A stretch of DNA of 64,000 nt from the NCBI RefSeq assembly GCF_002917095.1, contig NZ_PQGA01000024.1, positions 1-64,000 on the forward strand, given 5' to 3'. Source of the stretch: Paraburkholderia eburnea. GTDB taxonomy: Bacteria > Pseudomonadota > Gammaproteobacteria > Burkholderiales > Burkholderiaceae. The notes below the pieces were generated by a model. The model searched no databases. It had not been told where the DNA came from and saw only the letters and a program-made list of their open reading frames with translations. Numbering within the stretch: position 1 is the stretch's first letter; the number at the start of each line of letters is the position of its first letter. Positions 54,176 through 62,617 of the stretch are shown one piece after another. Made by a program: the position numbers and the translations under genes.

Positions 54176-54184
54176 TGTGGATAA
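54176..54184 (-). promoter_or_regulatory. DnaA box (perfect)
   Basis: TGTGGATAA on the plus strand, that is TTATCCACA on the minus strand, inverted and 17 bp from the preceding box. Confidence 0.75.
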
Positions 54185-54276
54185 CTCGCGCACTGCGATA
54201 GCGGCGACTTCGATGTTCCCCACGTATGCGTCCCCGCTTGAACACGCACGGAAATTACCTGGGAATCCTTATAAGA

Positions 54277-54741
54277 TCACGCGACGATTGCGACCGTTTG
54301 GGGCGCTCCAGCGCCCAGCATGGTGCCGCGGCAGCATTGCGTGCCGCAGCGGCACGCGTATTCGCGCTGCGCTTCGCTATCCACCTGTTCGTCGATTTCC
54401 AGCGCGTAATCGATGAACAATTCTTCGCCGGCGGCGATATCGCGGATGGCTTCGATATACACGCGCCCATCGCCTTCGACGGCTTCGCAGTTCGCCGCAC
54501 ACGCGTGATTGAGCCAGCGTGCGCCATTACCCCCGCGCCCGCCGTCGATCACACGTCCATCCGAAAGACCGAACAGGAAGGTGTGTCCGGAGACTTCGCG
54601 GCGTGCGTTCCAGCGCGCCGCCTCGCGCCACGTGGTCACCATGCCCTTGTATTCGAAGATGCGCTCTCCCGCCCGTAACGGACGGAGCGCGAACACGCCT
54701 TTGCCATGCACTGGAGATTGCCGGACGGACACACGTTTCAT
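54277..54741 (-). CDS. SET-domain protein (lysine methyltransferase-like)
   Basis: 154 residues: S-P-V-H-G-K-G-V-F-A at 9-18, the N-H-A-C-A-A-N-C active-site knot (78-85), E-L-F-I-D-Y (107-112, with catalytic-type Tyr112) and a post-SET zinc motif C-R-C-G-T-Q-C-C-R-G (130-139). Full-length SET domain with all elements but no other domain. Such small bacterial SET proteins occur in Burkholderia, Xanthomonas and Bordetella, and in pathogens some are secreted effectors; no signal peptide is seen, so a cytoplasmic role is as likely. Substrate lysine unknown. Confidence 0.88.
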   Translation of the reverse strand: MKRVSVRQSPVHGKGVFALRPLRAGERIFEYKGMVTTWREAARWNARREVSGHTFLFGLSDGRVIDGGRGGNGARWLNHACAANCEAVEGDGRVYIEAIRDIAAGEELFIDYALEIDEQVDSEAQREYACRCGTQCCRGTMLGAGAPQTVAIVA

Positions 54742-54991
54742 GATTGCGATAACAGGAACAAAAACGGCAAGGGAAGGGGAAATGACGCAATGCTGGCCAA
54801 GTATCCGCGCCGAGTATAAGTCGAGAAAATAGTCGCGAATATGACGTTTCGAATATGTCGATGCACCTTCGTTGCTAGCGTCGCGATATCCCTGCGCGGC
54901 AAAACGGTTTGACGCGATCGCCAGAGCAGCGTTACGATGCAGCCTCGGTCAAGGGAAAGACCCACGACCGCCAATCTCTTGAGGGAGCCTC

Positions 54992-56029
54992 ATGAGCAAG
55001 CTGACCCAGCGTTTCGACGCACTGATTTTCATTGGCCGTTTCCAGCCTCCGCATCGCGGTCACCTCGATGTGCTGCGCCGTGCGCTCAGCCAGGCCACCC
55101 GCGTGTGCATCCTGATCGGCTCGACCGACCGGCCGCGCACCATCAAGGACCCGTTCTCGTACGACGAACGCCGCCAGATGATCCTCGCTCTCTTCGATGA
55201 AGACGAGCGCGAGCGGGTCGTCATCGCGCCGGTGCAGGACTCGATGTACAACGACGGCGACTGGCTGCGCTGGATCCAGGACGCCGTGGCGTCCGAACTG
55301 GGCGACACATCGGGCCGCCGTATCGGTCTGATTGGCCACGAGAAGGACGGCAGTTCCTACTATCTGCGCATGTTTCCGCAGTGGGAATTCGTTGAAACGG
55401 ACGCCACCGAGGACATCTCGGCCACCGAGATTCGCGAGCAGCTGTTTGCGGAGCGCAACAACAGCTTCGTCTCGTGGGCCGTGCCGGCGCCCGTGCACGA
55501 CTGGCTCGAACGCTTTCGCACGCGGCCTGAATTCGCGCAACTGAAGTCGGAAGCGGAATTCATCGCAGGCTATCAAAAGGCCTGGGCGGCAGCGCCGTAC
55601 CCCGTGACCTTCGTGACCGTCGATGCCCTCGTGGTGCACTCCGGCCATATCCTGCTCGTGCGCCGCCGCAGCGAGCCGGGCCGTGGCCTGTGGGCGCTGC
55701 CGGGTGGCTTCGTCAATCAGGACGAGCGGCTTGAGACGGCCTGCATTCGCGAGCTGCGCGAAGAGACCGGTCTGAAGCTGCCCGAGCCCGTCCTGCGCGG
55801 CTCGATCAAGGATCGCCAGGTCTTCGACCATCCCCAGCGCTCGCTGCGCGGACGCACCATCACGCATGCCTTCCTGTTCCATTTTCCGGTGGGCGAACTG
55901 CCGCGCGTGAAGGGCGGCGACGACGCCGACAAGGCACGCTGGGTGCCGCTTAACACGTTCGCGCGTATGCGCGACGTGATGTTCGAGGATCATTTCGACA
56001 TTGCGTATCACTTCCTGGGGAAGCTCTGA
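54992..56029 (+). CDS. nadM: Bifunctional NMN adenylyltransferase / Nudix hydrolase (NadM-Nudix)
   Basis: 345 residues. The N-terminal nucleotidyltransferase domain starts A-L-I-F-I-G-R-F-Q-P-P-H-R-G-H (about 10-24) and has I-S-A-T-E-I-R near 155; the C-terminal Nudix domain has the box G-G-F-V-N-Q-D-E-R-L-E-T (from about 238) and R-E-L-R-E-E-T-G. The first domain joins NMN and ATP into NAD; the second is an ADP-ribose pyrophosphatase-like hydrolase. Same fusion as Synechocystis slr0787. Probably an operon with nadV, 85 bp downstream. Confidence 0.95.
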   Translation: MSKLTQRFDALIFIGRFQPPHRGHLDVLRRALSQATRVCILIGSTDRPRTIKDPFSYDERRQMILALFDEDERERVVIAPVQDSMYNDGDWLRWIQDAVASELGDTSGRRIGLIGHEKDGSSYYLRMFPQWEFVETDATEDISATEIREQLFAERNNSFVSWAVPAPVHDWLERFRTRPEFAQLKSEAEFIAGYQKAWAAAPYPVTFVTVDALVVHSGHILLVRRRSEPGRGLWALPGGFVNQDERLETACIRELREETGLKLPEPVLRGSIKDRQVFDHPQRSLRGRTITHAFLFHFPVGELPRVKGGDDADKARWVPLNTFARMRDVMFEDHFDIAYHFLGKL

Positions 56030-56114
56030 GCGCGCGGCGAGCCGCGCACTAATAGAAGTTTTACCCGCTGGGATAGACCCGGCGGATTCTCAACGGCATA
56101 GAGGAGCTCTAGCC

Positions 56115-57548
56115 ATGCAAGCCCATTTCGACACGTTCGCTTCCGTTCTCGCCAATCCGGTGATTAATACGGACTCCTATAAGGCGTCTCACTTCGTGCA
56201 ATATCCGCCCGAAGCGACGGGCATGTTCTCGTATGTCGAGTCGCGCGGCGGACGTTATGACCGCACGGTGTTTTTCGGCCTGCAGATGCTCGCGAAGGAA
56301 TATCTTTGCAGGCCCGTCACGGCGCAGATGATCGATGAATCAAAGTGCTTTTTCAGCGCCCATGGCGAGCCGTTCAACGAAGCGGACTGGCGCTACATCG
56401 TCGAGCAATATGACGGCTATCTGCCAGTGCGCATCCGCGCGGTGCCGGAAGGCTCGGTCGTACCCACCCACAACGTGCTCATGACGGTCGAGTGTGACGA
56501 TCCCCGGGTATTCTGGATTGCTTCGTATATCGAATCGATGTTGTTGCGTCTCTGGTATCCGATCACCGTGGCGACACAAAGCTGGCATCTGCGCAAAACG
56601 ATCGGCCGCTATCTGCGCAAGACGAGCGACGATCTTTCGCAACTGCCGTTCAAGCTGCACGACTTCGGCGCGCGCGGCGTCTCAAGCGCGGAAAGCGCCG
56701 CGATCGGCGGCGCGGCCCATCTGGTGAGCTTCATGGGCTCCGATACCGTGCTGGGCGTGATGGCCGCGAACCGCTTCTACCACGCGTCGATGGCCGCGTA
56801 TTCCGTGCCCGCGGCGGAGCACAGCACGATTACGTCGTGGGGCCGCGAACGCGAAGCCGATGCCTATCGCAACATGCTCGCGCAGTTCGGCAAGCCTGGG
56901 GCGATCGTGTCGGTGGTGTCCGATTCGTACGATCTGTTCGCGGCGCTCGACATGTGGGGCGGCGAGTTGAAGCAGGCGGTGCTCGAATCCGGCGCGATGC
57001 TGGTCATCCGGCCCGACTCCGGCGAGCCTGTTGAGATCGTGATGAAGACCGTGCGGGCGCTCGATGCGGCGTTCGGCTCGACGCTCAATAGCCGTGGCCG
57101 CCGTGTGTTGAAGACCGTGCGCGTGATCCAGGGCGATGGCGTCGACGAAGCCTCGATCGAAGCGATCCTCGCCACGCTCGACGATGCGGGCTATGCCGCC
57201 GACAACGTCACCTTCGGCATGGGCGGTGCGCTGTTGCAGCGCGTGGACCGCGATACGCAGCGTTTTGCGATGAAGTGCTCGGCTATCCGTCTGGGCGACA
57301 CCTGGACGGGCGTGCGCAAGGCCCCCGTCACCGACAGCGGCAAGCGCTCGAAGATGGGGCGCCTCACACTGCTGCGCAACCGTCGCACGGGCGAGTACCG
57401 TACGGCCGCGCTGCCGCTCGCGTGGGAAGACCGCATGCTCGAACGCGACTGGGAGGACGCGCTTGAAACCGTCTATGAAAACGGCAAACTGTGCGTGGAT
57501 GTGACGCTCGATGCAATCCGCGAGCGCGCACACGCCGACGAGGTTTAA
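56115..57548 (+). CDS. nadV: Nicotinamide phosphoribosyltransferase
   Basis: 477 residues. N-terminus A-N-P-V-I-N-T-D-S-Y-K-A-S-H-F-V-Q-Y-P-P, then Y-F-x-E-S-R-G-G type (S-Y-V-E-S-R-G-G-R-Y-D), D-F-G-A-R-G-V-S-S and S-D-S-Y-D are NAMPT/NadV signatures for nicotinamide and PRPP. Together with NadM-Nudix it makes NAD from nicotinamide in two steps. GAGGAG precedes the ATG at 56115; a longer frame to 56001 is not conserved. Confidence 0.94.
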   Translation: MQAHFDTFASVLANPVINTDSYKASHFVQYPPEATGMFSYVESRGGRYDRTVFFGLQMLAKEYLCRPVTAQMIDESKCFFSAHGEPFNEADWRYIVEQYDGYLPVRIRAVPEGSVVPTHNVLMTVECDDPRVFWIASYIESMLLRLWYPITVATQSWHLRKTIGRYLRKTSDDLSQLPFKLHDFGARGVSSAESAAIGGAAHLVSFMGSDTVLGVMAANRFYHASMAAYSVPAAEHSTITSWGREREADAYRNMLAQFGKPGAIVSVVSDSYDLFAALDMWGGELKQAVLESGAMLVIRPDSGEPVEIVMKTVRALDAAFGSTLNSRGRRVLKTVRVIQGDGVDEASIEAILATLDDAGYAADNVTFGMGGALLQRVDRDTQRFAMKCSAIRLGDTWTGVRKAPVTDSGKRSKMGRLTLLRNRRTGEYRTAALPLAWEDRMLERDWEDALETVYENGKLCVDVTLDAIRERAHADEV

Positions 57549-57614
57549 ACCGCTCATTGCATGCGCCCCGAGCCGGGCTTGCGGCGCATGCATGCGTTCG
57601 ATCAGGAGAAGCCG

Positions 57615-58100
57615 ATGCAAGACCCCCAAGCCGATGCGAGCGCTTTGCCGCTGCCCTTGCTTACCGCACTCGACGGCGATCACCTGGAAGCCCATGCGCA
57701 CGAAGCGATCCGCGTCTCGACGCTTGGCGCGGATGGCTGGCCGCATGGCGCTCAACTGAGCGTGGGCGAAGTGCTGGCGCTCGACGCGCAGACGCTGCTG
57801 GTGGCGATGTGGCCGAACTCGAACACGGCGCAGAACATGCGGCGCGATGGACGTCTCACGCTTTCGCTGGTGCACGACGGCGCGTTGCTAGAGATCCGCG
57901 CCCGTGCGCGCCTGGTGGCCGAGCAACAGACAGCGCTCGGCTTGAGCGTGTTTCGCCTGCAAGTCGAACAAGTGGACATACATCGCGCGAAGTACGCCGA
58001 GGTTCTGAGCGGCGTGACGTTTCGCCTTTACGAACGTGACGCCGCCGTGGCGCGCTGGCGCGAACAGATCGCGATGCTGCGCACTCACGTTCAAGGCTGA
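57615..58100 (+). CDS. Pyridoxamine 5'-phosphate oxidase-like FMN-binding protein
   Basis: 161 residues, split-barrel fold: I-R-V-S-T-L-G-A-D-G-W-P-H-G-A and V-A-M-W-P-N-S-N-T-A-Q-N are the flavin-binding strands, and R-L-T-L-S-L-V follows. Function unknown; may bind FMN or F420-like cofactor. AGGAGA precedes the ATG. It lies 66 bp downstream of nadV and might be the third gene of that operon. Confidence 0.7.
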   Translation: MQDPQADASALPLPLLTALDGDHLEAHAHEAIRVSTLGADGWPHGAQLSVGEVLALDAQTLLVAMWPNSNTAQNMRRDGRLTLSLVHDGALLEIRARARLVAEQQTALGLSVFRLQVEQVDIHRAKYAEVLSGVTFRLYERDAAVARWREQIAMLRTHVQG

Positions 58101-58116
58101 GGCAGATCGGCGGCGT

Positions 58117-58133
58117 GCACAAATAACGTTGCC
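58117..58133. repeat. Isolated iteron-like element
   Basis: GCACAAATAACGTTGCC, three mismatches to the array 1 consensus, 4 kb from the repA stop. May be chance. Confidence 0.25.
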
Positions 58134-58296
58134 ATCAGCGCCATGCCCACCAGGGCTTGGCCGCACCAGACCAGATCGACAATGCCGTCGCGCTTCTCGC
58201 CTATGGTGGTGTTTAAAGCGCTTATTGCTTCGATGATTGCAATGGTCTGATGCGCCCCTTCGCATTTACCGCGAGGCTCAGGATCATTATTATCTA

Positions 58297-58379
58297 CCAG
58301 CGCTGTTCAAGCGATGAACAACGCTGGTCTCCAAACCGACTTCGACCTCCGCTTGCGCAAAGGCGGAGGTCTTTTTTTT
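58297..58379 (+). ncRNA. Candidate small RNA or two-hairpin 3' end
   Basis: Two hairpins back to back: CCAGCGCTGTTCA, AGCGA loop, TGAACAACGCTGG (12 of 13 pairs plus one G-U-type), then GACCTCCGC, loop, GCGGAGGTC, followed by eight T residues. No coding frame. The region 58101-58296 upstream is otherwise empty. It could be the terminator of the 57615 gene or an independent small RNA. Confidence 0.5.
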
Positions 58380-58581
58380 GCCCGCATTACCGGCAATCGG
58401 CGCAACACGTCATTGCGTATTTTCAGGTATTCCGATTTTCCCTCTTTTGTAAATAAAGCATTGCGTTGGCGTGACGCAAACAAATATGCCGCTGAATTTA
58501 TAATCCGCCGGGTGTTCGATTCGGTACTTAGAGATTCAAGCATCACGCGCGCCAGAATCAAAATTCAAAAGAGTGAGGAAA

Positions 58582-59130
58582 ATGCGAAAAACAAGATTAC
58601 CTCTCGCTGTTCTCATTGCCGGGATGTGCGTAGGTTCGACCGCCGCGCACGCGGATCAATGGGGCATTCAATTTGCCGGCGGCGTTGCCGACCATGACGT
58701 AAGGAAAGCGGATCTCGGCGTCGTGTGGGATCCGGGTTGGCAGTGGTGGAATATCGGCGGCTATCACTTCACCGTGGTCGGCGAAGGTCACGTGGCGTAC
58801 TGGGACATCCGCGAGAAACCGTCCGCTAACGCAAACATCTGGGAGTTCGGCTTTACGCCGGTGTTCCGCTTCATCAGGAATTCAGGCTATATCCGGCCAT
58901 TCGTCGAAGCGGGCGTGGGCGTGCGGTTGCTCTCGCACGTGGACGAAACACCGGACCGGAGCTTTTCATCGTCGTTCCAGTTCGCGGACATGGTGGGCGT
59001 AGGCGCGCAGTTCGGCGAGCACCAGAATTACCAGGCGGGTTTGCGCTTCCAGCATCTGTCGAATGCCGGGCTCAAACACCCCAACCCCGGCATTAATTTC
59101 AGCCAGATCTACGTGCAGTACAACTTCTAA
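58582..59130 (+). CDS. pagL: Lipid A 3-O-deacylase (PagL)
   Basis: 182 residues with a signal peptide (cleavage after A-H-A at about 24) and an outer-membrane beta-barrel pattern ending Y-V-Q-Y-N-F. The active-site motif F-Q-H-L-S-N-A-G-L-K with H158 and S160 and the following N-P-G are the PagL catalytic residues. It removes the 3-O acyl chain of lipid A, weakening innate immune recognition. GAGG before ATG 58582; TATAAT (58499-58504) is a likely -10 of its promoter. Confidence 0.92.
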   Translation: MRKTRLPLAVLIAGMCVGSTAAHADQWGIQFAGGVADHDVRKADLGVVWDPGWQWWNIGGYHFTVVGEGHVAYWDIREKPSANANIWEFGFTPVFRFIRNSGYIRPFVEAGVGVRLLSHVDETPDRSFSSSFQFADMVGVGAQFGEHQNYQAGLRFQHLSNAGLKHPNPGINFSQIYVQYNF

Positions 59131-59148
59131 AACCTGCGAGCACCGCCT

Positions 59149-59184
59149 ACGCGCGCCTGCGTCCACACGTAGCGCGCGTTTTTT
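59149..59184 (+). terminator. Intrinsic terminator of pagL
   Basis: ACGCGCG and CGCGCGT arms (with a 16-base interior) followed by six T residues, starting 19 bp after the stop. Confidence 0.7.
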
Positions 59185-59497
59185 ATTTATTTTCGCATTA
59201 TGGTTGCAGGTGCAACGAATTACGCGATCACGTCAACCTGCACTTCTTCTCTTATTTTCACTAGATTCGCTACTTAATCGATCCATGCAACGAACAAGGT
59301 ACAAAAACGAAACAAATAGATTCGAGGTATGAAAGGGGCATGATGGAGTCGTGAATAATATACGGGCATTTCCTTTCAAATGCCTTCTTAATTGCCAGAA
59401 TCGCAACGGTGTTTGTTGATATCGGATGCCACCAGGCGAGCGATTCGCCTCTATGATTAGTCGCGACGTTTTACCGCAGCTCAGTCATGAGGACAGC
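59185..59497. other. Intergenic region before the ketone-body operon
   Basis: About 310 bp, rather AT-rich (TTCACTAGATTCGC, GAAACAAATAG). The promoter of the operon is expected here; no gene or RNA structure is recognised. Confidence 0.5.
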
Positions 59498-60313
59498 ATG
59501 GATCTAGCACAAATTCGCCGCGAGGCGTTTGCAATGCCGGTACACAATCCCGCGTATCCGCGCCCGCCGTTTCGCTTTATCAATCGCGAATATTTCGTCA
59601 TCACCTACGAAACGGACCCCGATGCGCTGCGCGCCATCGTGCCCGAGCCGCTCAAGCCCGAAAATAATCTCGTGCATTACGAGTTCATCCGCATGCCGGA
59701 TTCATCGGGTTTCGGCGATTACACCGAAAGCGGGCAGGTGGTCTCGGTGCGCGATCCGCAGGGGCGTCTGGCCAACTACACGCACTCGATGTATCTCGAC
59801 GATGAAGGCCCGATCGCAGGCGGCCGCGAGATCTGGGGCTTTCCGAAGAAGCTCGCGCGCCCGGTGCTGAGCGTGGACGGCAACGACACGCTGCTCGGCA
59901 CGCTCGACTATGGCACGCAGCGCGTGGCCACGGGCACGATGGGTTACAAGCACCATGTACTCAATAACGAAGACGAGCGCCGCAAGCTCGCCGATACGCC
60001 CAACTACCTGCTCAAAGTGATTCCGCACGTGGACGGCACGGCGCGCATCTGCGAACTCGTGCGCTTCTATCTGCGCGACGTGACGGTGCTGGGCGCGTGG
60101 AGCGGTCCGGCGGCAATCGAACTGCATCCGCACGCGCTTGCGCCCGTCGCGGATCTGCCGGTGCGCCGCGTGGTGGGTGCGCGTCACGTGATTGCGAATC
60201 TCACGCTGGATGTCGGCGAAGTCGCTTTCGACTATCTCGCCGCGACGGCCGATACCGCTGATATCGCCGATAAACCGGCGCGTCAGAGCGATGAAGAACC
60301 CGCACTGGTCTGA
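59498..60313 (+). CDS. adc: Acetoacetate decarboxylase
   Basis: 271 residues. The Schiff-base lysine is in E-I-W-G-F-P-K-K-L-A-R-P, the Clostridium Adc Lys115 motif, preceded by the conserved G-G-R-E. The enzyme turns acetoacetate into acetone and CO2. ATG 59498 follows GAGGA. First of three genes with 3-hydroxybutyrate dehydrogenase (28 bp downstream) and a patatin-like hydrolase. Confidence 0.93.
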   Translation: MDLAQIRREAFAMPVHNPAYPRPPFRFINREYFVITYETDPDALRAIVPEPLKPENNLVHYEFIRMPDSSGFGDYTESGQVVSVRDPQGRLANYTHSMYLDDEGPIAGGREIWGFPKKLARPVLSVDGNDTLLGTLDYGTQRVATGTMGYKHHVLNNEDERRKLADTPNYLLKVIPHVDGTARICELVRFYLRDVTVLGAWSGPAAIELHPHALAPVADLPVRRVVGARHVIANLTLDVGEVAFDYLAATADTADIADKPARQSDEEPALV

Positions 60314-60341
60314 TTTTTACCCGATTCAATAAGGATTACTT

Positions 60342-61124
60342 ATGTCGTTGAATAACAAGGTCGCCGTGATTACCGGCGCAGCAAGCGGAATTGGCGAACA
60401 TTGCGCGCGTACGTTCGCGCAGCAGGGCGCAGCGGTCGTGATCGCCGACCTGAATCTAGCCGCGGCGGGCAAGGTTGCTGACAGCATCGTTTCGGCTGGC
60501 GGCCGGGCGCTCGCGGTGGCGATGGACGTCACCAATGAAGAAGCCGTGAACGCGGGTATCGAAGAAGCGGCGAAGGTGTTCGGCGGCATCGACGTGCTGG
60601 TCTCCAACGCCGGCATCCAGATCATCAGCCCCGTCGATGAATTCGCCTTCGGCGACTGGAAGAAGATGCTCGCGATCCACCTTGACGGCGCGTTCCTCAC
60701 CACCAAGGCCGTGCTCAAGCACATGTACGGCAGCGGCAAGGGCGGCTCGATCGTCTACATGGGCTCGGTGCACTCGCACGAAGCGTCGAAGCTCAAGGCT
60801 GCCTATGTGACGGCCAAGCACGGTCTGCTCGGTCTTGCGCGCGTGGTCGCCAAGGAAGGCGGTCCGCGCGGCGTGCGCGCCAATGTGGTTTGCCCGGGCT
60901 TCGTGCGCACGCCGCTGGTGGACAAGCAGATTCCCGAGCAGGCGAAGGCGCTGGGCATTACCGAAGCGGAGGTCGTCAAGAACGTGATGCTCAAGGACAC
61001 CGTCGATGGCGAATTCACCTCGCTCGACGACGTCGCCAACACCGTCGCCTTCCTCGCGGGCTTCGGCTCCAACGCGCTGACGGGCCAATCGGTGCTCGTC
61101 ACGCACGGCTGGTCGATGCACTAA
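60342..61124 (+). CDS. bdhA: 3-hydroxybutyrate dehydrogenase (SDR family)
   Basis: 260 residues of classical SDR: T-G-A-A-S-G-I-G-E-H (NAD binding), V-S-N-A-G-I-Q-I (N-A-G), catalytic Ser in Y-M-G-S-V-H-S and Y-V-T-A-K-H-G (YxxxK). The V-H-S-H-E-A-S and P-G-F-V-R-T-P-L-V-D-K-Q features are those of BdhA. It interconverts 3-hydroxybutyrate and acetoacetate. AAGGA before the ATG. Confidence 0.93.
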   Translation: MSLNNKVAVITGAASGIGEHCARTFAQQGAAVVIADLNLAAAGKVADSIVSAGGRALAVAMDVTNEEAVNAGIEEAAKVFGGIDVLVSNAGIQIISPVDEFAFGDWKKMLAIHLDGAFLTTKAVLKHMYGSGKGGSIVYMGSVHSHEASKLKAAYVTAKHGLLGLARVVAKEGGPRGVRANVVCPGFVRTPLVDKQIPEQAKALGITEAEVVKNVMLKDTVDGEFTSLDDVANTVAFLAGFGSNALTGQSVLVTHGWSMH

Positions 61125-61133
61125 GGAGTGTCT

Positions 61134-62402
61134 ATGCGCAGCAGCAATACAATCGCCCATAAAGCGCACAACCCGGAGCGCAAGCCGTTTGAGTTGCCGC
61201 GCTACGACGAAATCGCACTCGTCCTGCAAGGCGGCGGCGCGCTCGGCTCCTATCAGGCCGGCGTGTTCGAAGGGCTTGCGCAGGCGGGCGTGGAACCGCA
61301 CTGGATCGCGGGCGTGTCGATCGGCGCGCTCAACACGGCGATCATCGCGGGCAACGCGCCCGAGCAGCGCGTCGCCGCCTTGCGCGGCTTCTGGGAGTCG
61401 ATCTGCCATCCGCTCGACTGGTTCGGCAATCTTGGCTCGCTTGCGCTGCCGCTGTTCGGTCACAACGACCTTGCGCGCCGCTGGGCCAGCATGTGGGCTG
61501 CGGGCCGCGCGCTCACCGAAGGTCAGCCCGGCTTTTTCGCGCCGCGCCGGCCACTGCCGGTCGCGGGCCTCCATAAGACGCCGCCCAGCGCGGTGAGCTA
61601 TTACGACACCGCCGCGCTCAAGGCGACCCTGCAACGCTTCGCCGATTTCGAGCGCATCAACGATGGGCCGATCCGGGTGTCGGTGGGCGCCGTGAACGTG
61701 CGCAGCGGCAACCTGGTGTACTTCGACAACACGAAGATGCGCCTCGAACCCGAGCACTTCATGGCCTCCGGCGCGCTGCCGCCGGGCTTTCCTGCCGTCG
61801 AGATCGAAGGCGAATACTACTGGGACGGCGGTCTGGTTTCGAATACCCCGCTCACGGAGGTGCTGCGTGATGCGGACCACAAGGACACGCTGGTTTTTCA
61901 GGTCGATCTATGGAGCGCCAGCGGTAATGCGCCCGCCGACTTCCTCGACGTGGCCGAGCGCGCGAAGGACATCCAGTATTCGAGCCGCACGCGCGCCATC
62001 ACCAACATGCTCGCCGACCGCCAGAAGCACGCACGCTTCATCAAGGAGCTACTGGAGCACGTGCCGGCCGATGCTCGCCGCAGCGACCCGCTGTTCCGGC
62101 TCGCCGAAACCGTGGCCGACGGCTCTTCGATCAACGTGGTGCATCTGATCTACAAGAACAAACCGTATGAAGGCCACTACAAGGACTACGAGTTCAGCAT
62201 CGATACGATGGAGGAGCACTGGTCGAGCGGACTGGAAGATATTCGCGCGTCGTTCTCGCATCCCGACTGGTTCACGGTGCCGAGCCGCGAGCAGGGTTTC
62301 GTGACGCACGATATCCACCGCCGCGCGGGCGAGGTGCCGGAATCCGACCGCAACGATCTGCCGACGGCTCACGAGCCGGTGGACTTGCAATTGCCCGCGT
62401 AA
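61134..62402 (+). CDS. Patatin-like phospholipase with DUF3734
   Basis: 422 residues. Oxyanion hole G-G-G-A-L-G-S-Y-Q-A-G, nucleophile elbow G-V-S-I-G (Ser), and the catalytic Asp in Y-Y-W-D-G-G-L. A C-terminal DUF3734 extension follows. Translational start: ATG 61134 after TAAGGAG, which overlaps the bdhA stop region; a GTG two codons earlier is less likely. Co-located patatins in PHB-producing bacteria are suspected to act on granule lipids or on PHB-derived acids; here that is inference. Confidence 0.9.
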   Translation: MRSSNTIAHKAHNPERKPFELPRYDEIALVLQGGGALGSYQAGVFEGLAQAGVEPHWIAGVSIGALNTAIIAGNAPEQRVAALRGFWESICHPLDWFGNLGSLALPLFGHNDLARRWASMWAAGRALTEGQPGFFAPRRPLPVAGLHKTPPSAVSYYDTAALKATLQRFADFERINDGPIRVSVGAVNVRSGNLVYFDNTKMRLEPEHFMASGALPPGFPAVEIEGEYYWDGGLVSNTPLTEVLRDADHKDTLVFQVDLWSASGNAPADFLDVAERAKDIQYSSRTRAITNMLADRQKHARFIKELLEHVPADARRSDPLFRLAETVADGSSINVVHLIYKNKPYEGHYKDYEFSIDTMEEHWSSGLEDIRASFSHPDWFTVPSREQGFVTHDIHRRAGEVPESDRNDLPTAHEPVDLQLPA

Positions 62403-62487
62403 GGCGCGTCCGGCACGAAGTGTGACCCCAGGCGGCGAGTGCGCTTTCGCGTTCGCCGCGTTTATCCTGTGCGCCTCGCGGGCGCTG

Positions 62488-62589
62488 CTACATGTCGTAG
62501 TCCGAAGGATGCTGATAGACGCGCAGCCCGAATTCGGGCTGCACGGCGTCGCGATGAATACGCGGATGGCGTTGCAGATACTCACGCAT
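62488..62589 (-). CDS. Possible 33-residue small protein, weak
   Basis: A short frame starting M-R-E-Y-L-Q-R-H-P-R-I and ending Q-H-P-S-D-Y-D-M, located about 30 bp after the minus-strand enoyl-CoA hydratase. No ribosome-binding site. It spans a perfect 18-bp palindrome, CAGCCCGAATTCGGGCTG (62523-62540), that may instead be a transcription stop. Confidence 0.2.
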   Translation of the reverse strand: MREYLQRHPRIHRDAVQPEFGLRVYQHPSDYDM

Positions 62590-62617
62590 AACACGCCTGT
62601 CACGCCAAGGGCCGCGA

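Larger units (their letters stand above)
53977..54276. other. Post-repA region with DnaA boxes
   Basis: About 300 bp, between repA and the convergent SET-domain gene. It carries a perfect DnaA box on the minus strand and one near-match; no gene is seen. Confidence 0.6.

Noticed and set aside
62523..62540. 18-bp palindrome CAGCCCGAATTCGGGCTG as operator or terminator
   Set aside because: No T-run and no other element nearby; role cannot be supported.
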